Below are positions 11,123-20,810 of a stretch of 64,000 bases of DNA, one piece after another. Within the stretch, counting starts at the first letter, position 1. The number at the start of each line of letters is the position of its first letter. The stretch comes from Hyaloraphidium curvatum (Eukaryota > Monoblepharomycota > Hyaloraphidiomycetes > Hyaloraphidiales > Hyaloraphidiaceae): positions 558,001 to 622,000 of the forward strand of contig JAIVFI010000012.1 in the NCBI GenBank assembly GCA_025558095.1, written 5' to 3'. Under the pieces are notes generated by a model. The model was not told where the DNA came from. It was given only the letters and a program-made list of their open reading frames with translations, and did no database searches. Both the position numbers and the translations under genes were made by a program.

Positions 11123-12846
11123 TCAGACCGACGCGGAAGGCTCCCCGCTTCCGATTTCGGCCGCCGAAGGAGATGTGACCACAACCTCGGGGGCATCATT
11201 GGGTGCCGCTGGGGACAGGGTTTCTGCATTCGCCGGCGCCGCAAGCACCTGGATCTCGTTTGCGTCCTCGTTGGTCGTGCTTAGAGTCTTGGCCGTCGAA
11301 GGGCTCGGACCAGGCTCGGAGTTGTCGGCCGCCTTGACTCCTAGCTTGGCGCCGTCCTCGGTTGGCTTCACGCTGGGCTTCGCGCTGTCCTCCCTCATCT
11401 CGGCCGTCTTGGCGATGGCCGCCTCGTGCATGGATTCGCGCTTGTTGGCTTCCGCGATCGTCTTTTGCCTGTCCGTGCGCGAGGCCACCGAGGGAGCCTC
11501 GCTGGGGCGGCGCGAGGCGCCCTCGGCCTCGGGCTTCTTTTGCTTATCCTTCTTCAGCAGCGCAGGACCGAACATCATGATGGCCTGGAGGGTGCCCAGG
11601 CCGTTCATGAAGGACTTGAACGAGATGAGCCAGAAAGTGTACCCGGGACCTTGGGGCGAAGAAAGGGAGCCAAGACCCCACAGGAACAGGGCAAAGTTCA
11701 TCGAGGCGACGATGATGGCCGTGCCGAGGGTCTGCTTTCCGGCAAAGCGGCGGAGCTGCGTGCGAAGGAGCTTGGTCAAGCACTTGAACGCGCGGACCTG
11801 CAGGGCGATTCACCTCCATGGCCTTGGCCTGCATCTTGTCGTAGGCGCTGCTGCTCTTTGCCCCGTTCTGCTCGCCGCTGGCCGGCTGGCCGGCGTTGGA
11901 GGTAGCGCGCGACCGGCCGCCCATCTTCTCCACAGTGTCCAAAATCATGTCTGCGAGCATGTAGCCGTACCTGGCAACACCGTCAGGTGGAGCATCTGGA
12001 CCTCGCCTTCGATGGGACTCACTTGACGACGAAGAACGAGAGGGTGAGCACGGACATGGCGGTCCATCCGTGCACGATCGACATTCCCGCCGTGGTCATT
12101 GCGTAAGCCGTAACGGCCTGGGGCACGGATCCCAGCGAACCCGCGTTGGCCTGCGCGGCGGCGTCCAGCTCCGCAGGCGGGATGTGGTGGAAGATGGTAA
12201 GGCCCGCCCCCGCGACGGCATATCCCACCAGCGAGACGATGCCGGTGCTGGCGATGACGATGCGCGAGCGTTTTCGCAGCTCGATGAGAACCTTGCCCGT
12301 CATGTCCTGGATGTTGGAGCCCGCAGAGCCCTTGGTGCCCTCGAGGGACTGGAACCAGGACTCGGAGGAGAGGTACAGGCCGTACTGCCCGAGCGTGGAG
12401 GAGATGGACATGAGGATAGGCGAGACGACGGGGTGCGGGTGGAAGAGGTAGAAGAAGTAGGTGATGGTGAAGACTGGGGAGGTGCGTAAGGTGAGTCGTT
12501 GTCGCGCCAGGGTGCCTCGGCACGCACCTGTCCCGCAGAGGGTGAAGAAGAGGAGGGTCTGCGCGGTGACCTTTTTCAGGAAGGAAAAGTCGCGGGTCTT
12601 GACCCAGAAACTGTAGATGGAGTGCCAGCCGATGCAGGCGGCGGTCCCGAACATGCCGAGGAGGACAGAGTACGTGGCAATCCTGACGTCCGGGAACGGG
12701 TCAGCGTACAACTGATGCGCCGATGCAATCTATGCGCACCTGCCGCTTGTCGGCAGGCAGCTCCCGGTGAGGTAGAGGTCATCCTCCCAGCTGTAGCCGG
12801 TCGGCTCCAGGAAGTTGTAAATCTCGCAGTCCGGGTGCACAATCAT
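11123..12846 (-). CDS. seven-transmembrane protein with long Ser/Ala/Glu-rich tail
   Basis: The start is ATG 12846 (MIVHPDCEIYNFLEPTGYSW). Four introns of 51-58 nt are supported. The 57-nt first intron joins LPTSG to RIATYSVLLGMFG, and the last (GTGAAT...GCACGCAG) joins KAME to LRRFAGKQTLG. The product has about seven hydrophobic spans, including IATYSVLLGMFGTAACIGW, IASTGIVSLVGYAVAGAG, AYAMTTAGMSIVHGW and TAIIVASMNFALFLWGLG. A hydrophilic tail of about 130 residues rich in Ala, Pro, Glu and Ser follows, ending GSGEPSASV. There is no signal peptide. A short Cys-containing N-terminus, seven spans and a long tail resemble a receptor, but I recognise no GPCR family motif. Confidence 0.65.
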
Positions 12847-13185
12847 CCTGGCGGTGCCTTCCGGGGACGGCCGCCGCGATGCACAGTCTTAGCTTCCGGT
12901 GCTTGCGTCGGAAGGCGGCCGCGGGCTCGGGTCGCCGGGAATTGCCCGCGGAATTGAGCAGGTGTCCGCGGAGTGTTTATTTCAACCAGCTTCGCCGGGC
13001 CGGGCGGCCATAAACAAACGTCACATCCCGCCCGCAGTTAACGTCGGAAATGACTAGTGACTATCAAATGTACTTAGTGGGTGGTGGGTGCCTGCATCTG
13101 AAAGTGGAAGAGCATTTCGCGCTCCACCTACGCCGCGGGCATGACCGCGGTGAAGCTAGCTCCACAACCAAGATAGCATTGACGA
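12847..13185. other. intergenic region upstream of the seven-TM gene
   Basis: No convincing gene is present. A 62-codon plus-strand ORF (from 13050) lacks recognisable features. The Rossmann-fold half expected upstream of the dehydrogenase fragment is not found here in any frame. Confidence 0.4.
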
Positions 13186-13197
13186 ATCACACTCGAA

Positions 13198-13739
13198 ACG
13201 GCTGCAAAAGCAGCAATCGTCTCAATCGGGACCATTAGTCGCGCTCTCGCCTCTAAGCGGCGGTGTCTCCCAGCCTCTGAGCCATTCGCTGCAACGCCAT
13301 CTGCCCCGCCGCCGCGACCCGCAAGAACGACGCGTTGTTTAAGCCCGGCGACGAGAAGAAAGCGTAGGTCGGGTGCCGCCGCGCAGGCGTCAAAGCTGAT
13401 AGATGCCTCCAGGGAATGGGTCACCCCGCTCGTTGCGTACCTTGCGAGCGATCTCTGCGATGCCACGGGCGGGCTGTTCGACACCGGGTTGGGGCAGGCG
13501 GGCGAGCTACGGTACCTCAAATCCCGCGGAGCATGTGGGTCCTTTGCACCGCGCCTTGATCGCAATCTGATTGCGGGCTGGCAGATTTCGATCCCGCGGG
13601 ATTCACCGCGGAGGATGTGCGGGATCGGTGGGGCGAGATCGAGGGCTTCGCCGGGGTGGTGCCGGCGTACACGGAGCACGGGAACCTGGAGATAATCGCG
13701 AGGAATCCATGGGCAAGAGGTGGGGCGGCGAAGATTTGA
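13198..13739 (+). pseudogene. 5'-truncated fragment of MFP-2 (Fox2/HSD17B4)-type SDR domain
   Basis: The stretch encodes the second half of the 3-hydroxyacyl-CoA dehydrogenase domain of peroxisomal multifunctional enzyme 2. It shows AAKAAIVSIGTISRALASKR, RCNAICPAAATRKND, EWVTPLVAYLASDLCDATGG, LFDTGLGQAGELRYLKSRGA and FTAEDVRDRWGEIEGF, ending at TGA 13737-13739. Two normal 49-nt introns restore the frame in the second half. The first junction (near 13264-13281) would need an implausible 17-nt intron, and no GxxxGxG nucleotide-binding half lies upstream. I therefore read it as a gene fragment. The similarity to MFP-2 is established-family knowledge; loss of function is inference. Confidence 0.5.
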
Positions 13740-13876
13740 GGGCGTGGGAATAAACTGCTTTGCAGCTCGATTTAGGGGGGATTGCTGCTTGTTGCAAGCT
13801 TGATTGCGATGACTGTCCTGGTGGCTGGCTGCGAACAACACGACAAATCCCCATCCTCTGCTCGCCGTCGTCGGCC

Positions 13877-15060
13877 ATGAGTGGCCACAGCGACGACGAA
13901 GCCGCCACGATGTATCCGATTGCCGTACCGGAATCCGGCCAGCATCGTGCTCCCCCGATCCTGGGCGGCGATCCCGCACAGTCCTGCGACGGCCCGCGTC
14001 GCTGCTCGCAGGCCCAGGACGGCCCGAAACGGGGTTCTCCCTCCCCGGACGGAGGAAATGGGCGAAGAGAGCACATGGTGGTCAACTGGAGGGAACACGA
14101 GTGGCGATGGTGAGGACTCCGCGGTCCCCGAAGCGTCTGAACGCGGGCTGACGTGTCACTCCATGCTGACCCAGGTGGATCACCGAGGCTTTGGGCACGT
14201 TCTGGCTCGTATTTCTGCATGCTGGGCTCTCCATCATCTCTAGGACCGACGCGAATCCCGATCCCGTTCGGCGGCTGTCCTTTGGGGGGCAGGCGATGGG
14301 GGTTGGTTTGAGTCTGGTGCTGCTGATCTACTCGTACGGCGGGTTGAGCGGCGCTCAGTGGGTTCCGCGGCTCGGCATGATGTATGTGCCGACCTGATGG
14401 CTGCCGGACGCCTCGATTACCCTGTCGTTCGCGCTGGCAAATGACTTTCTCTCCGTCAGGTAAGACCCGAAGCCGAATTCCGCGGATAGCTGCCTGTGCT
14501 CAACTCCATTGCACCAACCAGAGTGCCTGGGTATTGGCTATCTCAGGGCGTCGGGGCGATGACCGCCGCCGGCGCCTTGTGGGGCTTCTTTGGGGGCGAC
14601 GACGTTGGTGTCCGATCGCCCTCCCCGCAAGAACCGTTTCACTCCGTTCGCCTTCACTCAGGCCCAACTCGGCTCCAACTACCCGGAAGGCCTCCTCAAG
14701 GGTTCACCCGAGCGGTGCTTCTTCCTCGAGTTCCTCCTCTCCTTTCTCCTCCAGTCCGTCGCCCTCCTCACTGCTTCCCGCGCCATGAGCGTAGGCGCCA
14801 ACGCTGCGCTGGCTGTGGGCGCCACCTTAGGCGTGTGCACGCTGGTGGGCGGGCCGTTCGGTGGGGGCTCGATGAACCCCTGGCGGTCGTTCGCGCCGGG
14901 GATCCTGGCGCCGAGGTACAGGGGTTGGCTGTGGATATACTGCTGCGCGCCCCTCGCGGCGGCACCAGTCACGGCGCTGGTGCGGATTGTGTTCAGGGAG
15001 GGGAAGGTGGAGGACGGGGAGAGGACGGCGGCGACGGGAGAGGGCGAAACCGAGCCGTGA
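13877..15060 (+). CDS. aquaporin (MIP)-like protein, atypical and possibly disabled
   Basis: Exon 1 (ATG 13877) is hydrophilic and joins through a 60-nt intron (GTGAGG...CCCAG) to WITEALGTFWLVFLHAGLS, the MIP first helix. Next come QAMGVGLSLVLLIYSYGG and SGAQ, where the first NPA box should follow. Instead there are 13 extra codons with an in-frame TGA (14395-14397), then LPDASITLSFALANDF. A 62-nt intron leads to RVPGYWLSQGVGAMTAAGAL, another to FFLEFLLSFLLQSVALL, then GGPFGGGSMNPWRSFAPG (second box NPW) and the last helix. So box 1 reads LPD and box 2 NPW instead of NPA. Membrane channel fold is secure; activity is doubtful. Confidence 0.6.
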
Positions 15061-15252
15061 TCGGGGGCGAGGTGGCGCGTGGGTGCTTGGTGCTGGGTTC
15101 CGCGTGTAGCTGCGGAGAGGTAGTTGCTTTGACATGTACATTCGCGTGTACTTGCCGACGGTTCTCGGCAATAGTTTTTCCGATGACCCAGTCGGAGTTT
15201 TCGCCACGTCACTCCCACCACTTCAGACAACTCCGCGCCCGCTCCGCAAACG

Positions 15253-15675
15253 ATGCCGCCCTCCATCCCGCCCATCGGCTTCCGCCTCCTCTCCCGCCGC
15301 CTCATCAACACCCCCTCTCCCGCCACCCCCCCGCGCCCCCCCGCGCAGGCCCCCGTCACTACGGACGTGCCGCCGCAGCCGTCGCCGACCAGGGAACGCA
15401 TTGCCGAGGCGTCGAGCGGGCCCGGTGCCGGTGCAGCCGGCTAGAACGGACACGGGCTGGTGAGTCGGCCGTCCGTTGTGCGTATGCGGAGCGCGGATGC
15501 TGACGTGTGCGCGCGCTCCGGCAGGTTCGCGAAGATGGCGGCCGGCGCGGCGTTCGTGGTGGGTTCCTTCCCGCACGGTCATGGAAAAAGGGAAATTGCT
15601 AACGGCAGGACGCCACGCTTGCTTCAGATGGTGGCGATCTATGTGGGAGTCCGCCAGCGCGAGGCACGCAAGTGA
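15253..15675 (+). CDS. possible small mitochondrial-type protein, gene model unresolved
   Basis: ATG 15253 opens MPPSIPPIGFRLLSRRLIN, a presequence-like N-terminus, in a 63-codon frame ending at TAG 15442-15444. A good donor (GTGAGT, about 15461) and acceptor (TCCGGCAG) lead to an exon with WFAKMAAGAAFVVG, a likely membrane span, and basic ending QREARK. The two exons are not in the same frame, so a junction is missing or the start lies elsewhere. I do not recognise the protein. Confidence 0.25.
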
Positions 15676-15883
15676 AGATTCCGGCGCCTGCGGCTGCCCA
15701 CGCGCGGCTCTGCAATCTAGTCTCTGAATCTTGGAATCTCTAGCACGAAATTGACGGCATATGCGGTCTTCGAGCAGGCACATGCACAAGTCAGAGTCTG
15801 GTCCGCCGGTGCGAAACTCCGTCTTCCACCGTCTCCCTCCATATGATGGAGCCATGAAGTGTCCTCATGCGAAACGCCAAGCA

Positions 15884-18675
15884 TCAAACGTTGCTGATGT
15901 CCAGCACCGTGACGGTGTTCGAATTCGCGTTGCTGACAAACAGGCGGGTCCCTGCACCATTCGCGGCCACACCCCAAGGTGAAACGCCGACGGAGAGGCT
16001 GGTAAGGATGCTGTTCGTGGTAGCGGCGATCACTGCGACCGTGTTGGCCCCTGAGTTGGCCACAAAAACCCGGTCCTTGACCACCGTCAGCATCACCGGG
16101 TAGGTGAATCCAGCGATGGTAGCGAGCAACGAGTCCGTCGAAGTGTCGACGACGGCCACGCTCGATTGGTAGTTGCTGACGTACGCGCGCGTTCCAACGG
16201 CATCGACCGCCACGAACTGCCCGTAGTTCATGCCCCCAACTTGACCGGCCACGGAGTCCGAGGCGGAGTTGATCACCGCCAGGTTGGTCGTGTATCCGTT
16301 GGCAGCATAGGCCTTCGAAATAACCGGGTTGAACGCCACGCCTTGGGGATACCAACCAACCCCAGTAATGGTTGAAACAACGCTGTTGGAGGCGGTGCTG
16401 ATCACCTTGATCCAGTTGCTGGCCGAGACCACGTCGTTTGCAACGGTGATGTAGACCTTGCTGCCATCAGGGCTGATCGCGACGCCGATCGGGGAGTTTC
16501 CAACGGGAACGGTGCCGACCACCGAGCTGGTCGAGGTGTCGATCACAGACACTGTACCCGCGCCCTGGTTGGCAACGTAGGCAAAAGCCGCGCCCACGGC
16601 CACCCCAATCGGATTGCTGCCCACCGGGACGTTGGTGAGAATGGTAAAGGCAGAGTTGTCAATGATAGACACTGTGTTCGAGCCCCCGTTGGTAACGTAG
16701 GTGCGGGTTCCGTCTGGGCTGACCGCGATGCCGCGCGGATCGTTGAACACGGGAATCGTGACGGGAAAGGTTTGGGTGGTCATGGAAGACGTGAAAGATG
16801 TCGAGGAAGTGTACGAAGTCGTCGACTGGCTTGGCCGTCAACACGTGCGGCCAGCGTGCCCGGCGATCGGCTCACCGGAGTCTGGGTCTCGGAAGTGGAG
16901 CTGCTCGTGTAGCTGGCCGTCGAGCTAGTCTGGGATTCCGAGGTCGTGGATGACGTGAAGGACGTCGAGGAGGTGTACGAGGTCGTCGACTGGCCTGGCC
17001 GTCAGCCGGAACCGCCTTTCACCGTCAAGCGGATCGACCCACCGAAGTCAGGCTCTCCGAGGTCGTGCTGCTGGTCAAGCTCGCAGTGGACGATGTCTTG
17101 GTGTCGCTCGTCGAGGACGGAGTAAAGCTGGTTGTGCTTGAGGTGATCGAGGTGCTCGACGGGGTGAAACTCGTGGAGCTCAGAGTCTCCGATGAGGACG
17201 TGAAAGAGGTGCTGGATGGCGTAAAGCTCGTGGAACTCAGAGTCTCGGATGAGGAGGTGAACGAGGTGCTCGACGGGGTGAAACTCGTGGAGCTCAGAGT
17301 CTCCGATGAGGAGGTGTAGGAGGTGCTCGAGGGCGTGAAGCTCGTGGAGCTCAGAGTCTCGGAAGACGAAGTGAACGAGGTGCTGGATGGTGTAAAGCTC
17401 GTCGAGGTCCGAGTCTCGGATGACGAGGTGTAGGACGTGCTGGACAGCGTAGAGCTCGACGCCGTGAACGAGGAGCTCGTGAGCGTTTCCGAGGAGCTCG
17501 TCAGGGTTTCCGAGGTGCTGGACAGCGTAGAGGTCGACGCCGTAAAGGAGCTGCTGGTTGCCGTCGCGCTCGAGGAAGTGAGCGTGACGCTGGAGCTCGT
17601 GATGGTTGACGAGGTCGCAGTCCTCGAAGAACTGGACGTGCTCGCCGACGACGTCCTCGCCGCCGCGATGGCCACATCCAGGGTCACTACCTGCCCATTC
17701 GCAGTGAAAGTCTGCAGCACCGTGCAGTTCGGGAACCTGAGCTCCAGCCTCGTTCCCGCGGGCTGCGCGGGGAACGGGATGCCGAACAGGCCCGAGGCGT
17801 CCGTGGTCCCCTGCCCCAGCGCAGGGGGGCAGATCGGGGCGCGCGCGACCTGCTGCCGCGAGACGACGAGCTGGGCAAAGGCGAGGGGGATGTCGACGCC
17901 GGGGACGTAGTCGGCGGACGCGGAAACGTCGAAGAACACGCTGATTCGGGGATGGAGGGGTGGATGGGTGGCAAGTCAGCGACCAGAAGCTAGCCAGAAC
18001 GGTCGAGGCACCCACCGTCCCTTCACAGTCTGCCTCGGTGCCTTGGAACTGGTCACCGTCCGCGTCCGCGTGACGCGCTTCGTCGACGTGACCGTCCTGC
18101 GCTTCGTGCAGCACCACGCCGCGTTCCCGGTGCCACCGTTGGCGTTCGCCTTAGGAAGAAGCCGAGCGCCGGTGGGGCAGATGGGGCACAAGTGGTTCGG
18201 CACCAGCTCGCGGGGCTCCAAGGCACGCAGGGCGGCCCGTTCGCCGTGGTCCAAGTCCGCCGCGGCGGCGACCAAGTCCCCCGCCCCGGATTCCGCATCC
18301 TCGCGAGCAGCCAGTGCGCGGACGCGCCGGCGCACGGTGACCGTCCGCGTCGCCGTCAGGGTCTTGTACTTGACGGCGGGCCGGGCGTTCCCGGGCGGAC
18401 AGCAGCATCCCGAGACCTTGCGCCACGCAGTCAGCATCCCTGCATCGGCCAAACGCACGCAAGTAAACCCACATAAGAAGCTCCGGGAGTACTATTCCGC
18501 GGGATGAGGAGGGCGGCGAAAGCACCCGTCAGCGCCGGCGAACTGCGGCGACGCGGGGAACAAACCATGCCGGCGCCGCCGCCCACGACGGACTGGACCC
18601 CGTGGTCGGCACACACAGCGACGCGGCCAAAACGGTCGCGGCCCACAGCGTCAAGAGGAAGCGGGGGCCGGCCAT
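15884..18675 (-). CDS. secreted Ser/Thr-rich protein with YVTN seven-bladed propeller
   Basis: ATG 18675 opens a signal peptide (MAGPRFLLTLWAATVLAASL). After an unresolved first intron come Cys-containing segments (CPICPTGA, AWCC) and TVT/RTRTVT tracts. A 70-75-nt intron then joins to GRVFFDVSASADYVPGVDIP, which looks like a Cna-B/SdrD-type fold. A Ser/Thr stalk of 19-residue repeats follows. Two more introns split further STTSYTSSTS segments. The C-terminus is a propeller of seven repeats of about 40 residues (DPRGIAVSPDGTRTYVTN type), ending VTVLDISNV with stop at 15884. It is probably a heavily O-mannosylated wall or matrix protein; the propeller ligand is unknown. YVTN propellers are commonest in bacterial and archaeal surface proteins. 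Confidence 0.7.
17149..17433 (-). repeat. five 57-bp tandem coding repeats (19-residue Ser/Thr stalk)
   Basis: The motif GAGGTG (plus strand) recurs at 17149, 17206, 17263, 17320 and 17377, exactly 57 bp apart. Each unit encodes a variant of STSFTPSSTSFTSSSETLS on the minus strand. Imperfect copies extend on both sides. Confidence 0.9.
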
Positions 18676-19369
18676 CGAGCGGCGGTTCGGGCCGCCACCA
18701 CGATTCGGGGGCAGGGCGCTTCGGGCGGCGGTCCCGTCCTCCTCCGTCCGTCGCGGGCCAGCGTCTGTCCGATTCCGCACCCGACGTGCCTCCTTCCTCG
18801 TCCCCTCCATGGGCTCAGGGGGATCATCGGCGAGTGAATCAGAACCCGCGATCGGTTTCCTTGTTGCCTTGCTTGATCGGACCCGCGAATCAGCCGGATC
18901 CACTCCTGATTGAGCATCTGAACAAGTCGTCGTCGCATCCACCTCATCGCCCGGGCCGCAATCGGTTCAAGAAGAGCTCGACTTCTTCCATGCAGACTCT
19001 GTCCATGTCCTTGGATCGGATTCGGCGAAGCGGGGGAGTTCAGAATCATCTGGCCTCCTCATCCCGTCAATGTCATCCCATATGCGCTTGTAAGCTAACA
19101 GAGGACGACGTGCTCGATCGGCAGATTGTGGCAGCCCACGTAGGCGTCCGCAGCTCGAGGCGTGCAAGTGAGGGACTCGAGGGGGCTGCGGGCCTCAAAC
19201 GGCGGGGGGTGGAGCCGGCAAGCACGGCATTCCATTCTAGCTTTTGATTTTCGGCAACCGGAATACGGAATAGACGGCAGGTGCTGACATCGAGTTGAGT
19301 CGGTCGCCGCGCAAGTCGCGGGTTGGCAGGGTGGCGAAAACTCCGGCTCTCTCCGTCTCCCCTCCCACG
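18676..19369. other. divergent intergenic region
   Basis: It separates the starts of the propeller gene (-) and the F-box/LRR-like gene (+). Open frames exist on both strands but are Arg/Ser/Pro shadows without features. It probably holds both promoters; no clear TATA box or repeat is seen. Confidence 0.4.
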
Positions 19370-20530
19370 ATGGAGCCCGCCGAGCCCGACGCGCCGGTTC
19401 TGCTTCCCGAGATCGTCGCGCTGATCGCCGACGCGCTGGCGGCCCGGGGCCTGCGGCGCACGCTCCTCCGTCTGGCGCTGTCGAGCCGGGAAGTGCACGC
19501 CAACGCGATGCCTTCGCTGCTGCGGGAAGTCACCATCGCCGCGCCGGCGTTCACCCCGCGGCGCGCAGCCGCGTTCTTAAACGACTGCATGGCGGCGGGC
19601 GGGTCGGCGGGCCGCGCGGATTCGCAGCACGGAGAGGGGTTCCGTGAGGAACATGGAGGAGGCCAATCCACGGAAGGCACGCTATCGAAGTTCCGGCACG
19701 TGCGGCGGCTGCGGATTGCGCCGACCGGCTACGAGGGCGAGCCACGGTTCGAGTGGCCGGCCAGCTACGCCGCCCTGCTCAAGGCCTGCCTCCCGTACGT
19801 CCGCCACCTCTCGGTGCGCTTCTTCCGCCGCGACGCACAGCTCCTCCGCGATTCCCTGCTCTGCAAACCCGGCCCCGACGGCCCGGTCTCCCCCGCCCCC
19901 AACCTGGCCCACCTGGACCTCGCCTGCGTCTACGTTCACAACCTGATCGCAGACGGATCCCTCCTCCCTCCGACCCTGCAAACGATGGACCTCGAGCTCG
20001 ACTCGGACCTGGACGCCTCCCCCCTCCTTTCAACCATGGACCGCGCCCCGCGCCTGGCGCAGGTCCGCCTCTGGGGCGCGTGGTGGCCGCACTGCGTGGA
20101 CCTGGCCCGCTTCCCGTCGCTCGCGGCGCGCGTGGTGGCGCTCAGGGCGGACTGCGAGGTGTTCCAGCGTCCGAGGTTGCTGCCGCCGATGCCGCTCAGG
20201 GAGCTGTCGCTCGCGGGCGCGGGCATACTGCACGGGGAGGACAGAGCGTGGCTGGCTTCCCTGGGTTCGCTGGCAAGGCTGGAGCTCATGGGGCTGTCGA
20301 CTTCCGATCCGATCCTGCGGGACCTGCCGCCGAATTTGGAGAGGCTGGTGTTGGTCAACCCCGCGTGCGGGGTGGGATCGCTTTCTGAATCGGAGAGGAG
20401 GGACCTGAGGCGGAGCGCGGCGCGGGTGCGGGCTGTGGTGATCCGGTGCAGGGCCGGGTGGGGGGACGCGGAGGAGAGGAGCTTCTGGGCGCTGCTGGAG
20501 AAGCCGCCGCGGTTCGAGATCGTGTACTAG
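19370..20530 (+). CDS. F-box-like / leucine-rich repeat protein
   Basis: A single exon of 386 codons from ATG 19370 to TAG 20528-20530. The N-terminal LLPEIVALIADALAARG followed by TLLRLALSSREVHANAMPSL has the spacing of an F-box-like helix bundle. The rest carries irregular leucine-rich segments (HLDLACVYVHNL, LQTMDLELDSDLD, LRELSLAGAGI, LARLELMGL, LERLVLVNPACG) typical of fungal F-box/LRR proteins. Such proteins act as SCF ubiquitin-ligase adaptors. The F-box is weak, so substrate-adaptor function is tentative. No introns are needed. Confidence 0.6.
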   Translation: MEPAEPDAPVLLPEIVALIADALAARGLRRTLLRLALSSREVHANAMPSLLREVTIAAPAFTPRRAAAFLNDCMAAGGSAGRADSQHGEGFREEHGGGQSTEGTLSKFRHVRRLRIAPTGYEGEPRFEWPASYAALLKACLPYVRHLSVRFFRRDAQLLRDSLLCKPGPDGPVSPAPNLAHLDLACVYVHNLIADGSLLPPTLQTMDLELDSDLDASPLLSTMDRAPRLAQVRLWGAWWPHCVDLARFPSLAARVVALRADCEVFQRPRLLPPMPLRELSLAGAGILHGEDRAWLASLGSLARLELMGLSTSDPILRDLPPNLERLVLVNPACGVGSLSESERRDLRRSAARVRAVVIRCRAGWGDAEERSFWALLEKPPRFEIVY

Positions 20531-20810
20531 GGCGCTCAATTGCACCGTCTGTTTTTCCAAGCACGTCGTTCGGCACAAGTCCGGACGGTGATAGAGCAGA
20601 CCGTTCCTTACGAAAGAGCTGCCCTTCGCATCGGAGCTGTATCCGTTCTGCCGGCTAAAGTGCCGTCCTCTTGCTCTTTTTGCGGGATCCGTATTGCCCC
20701 CTCGAAAGTGACAGTGGGCAACGTCCGATCGGGGGATGCGCACAGCCGCGCGGGTCCGCGCATCAGGCGCCCGCCGACACGCCGCAGCAGCGGCAACCCC
20801 GCCCCGCACG

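Noticed and set aside
11819-11834. Apparent 16-nt micro-intron in the seven-TM gene
   Set aside because: A normal 58-nt intron with the same donor and the acceptor GCACGCAG gives an open, hydrophobic continuation, so no micro-intron is needed.
14635-14660. Apparent 24-28-nt intron in the aquaporin-like gene
   Set aside because: A 58-nt intron (GTTGGT...CACTCAG) joins the same exons in frame, in line with other introns here.
17065-17910. Plus-strand ORFs of Val/Leu/Glu repeats opposite the Ser/Thr stalk
   Set aside because: Antisense translation of the 57-bp Ser/Thr repeats; no start context, and the repeats are explained by the minus-strand gene.
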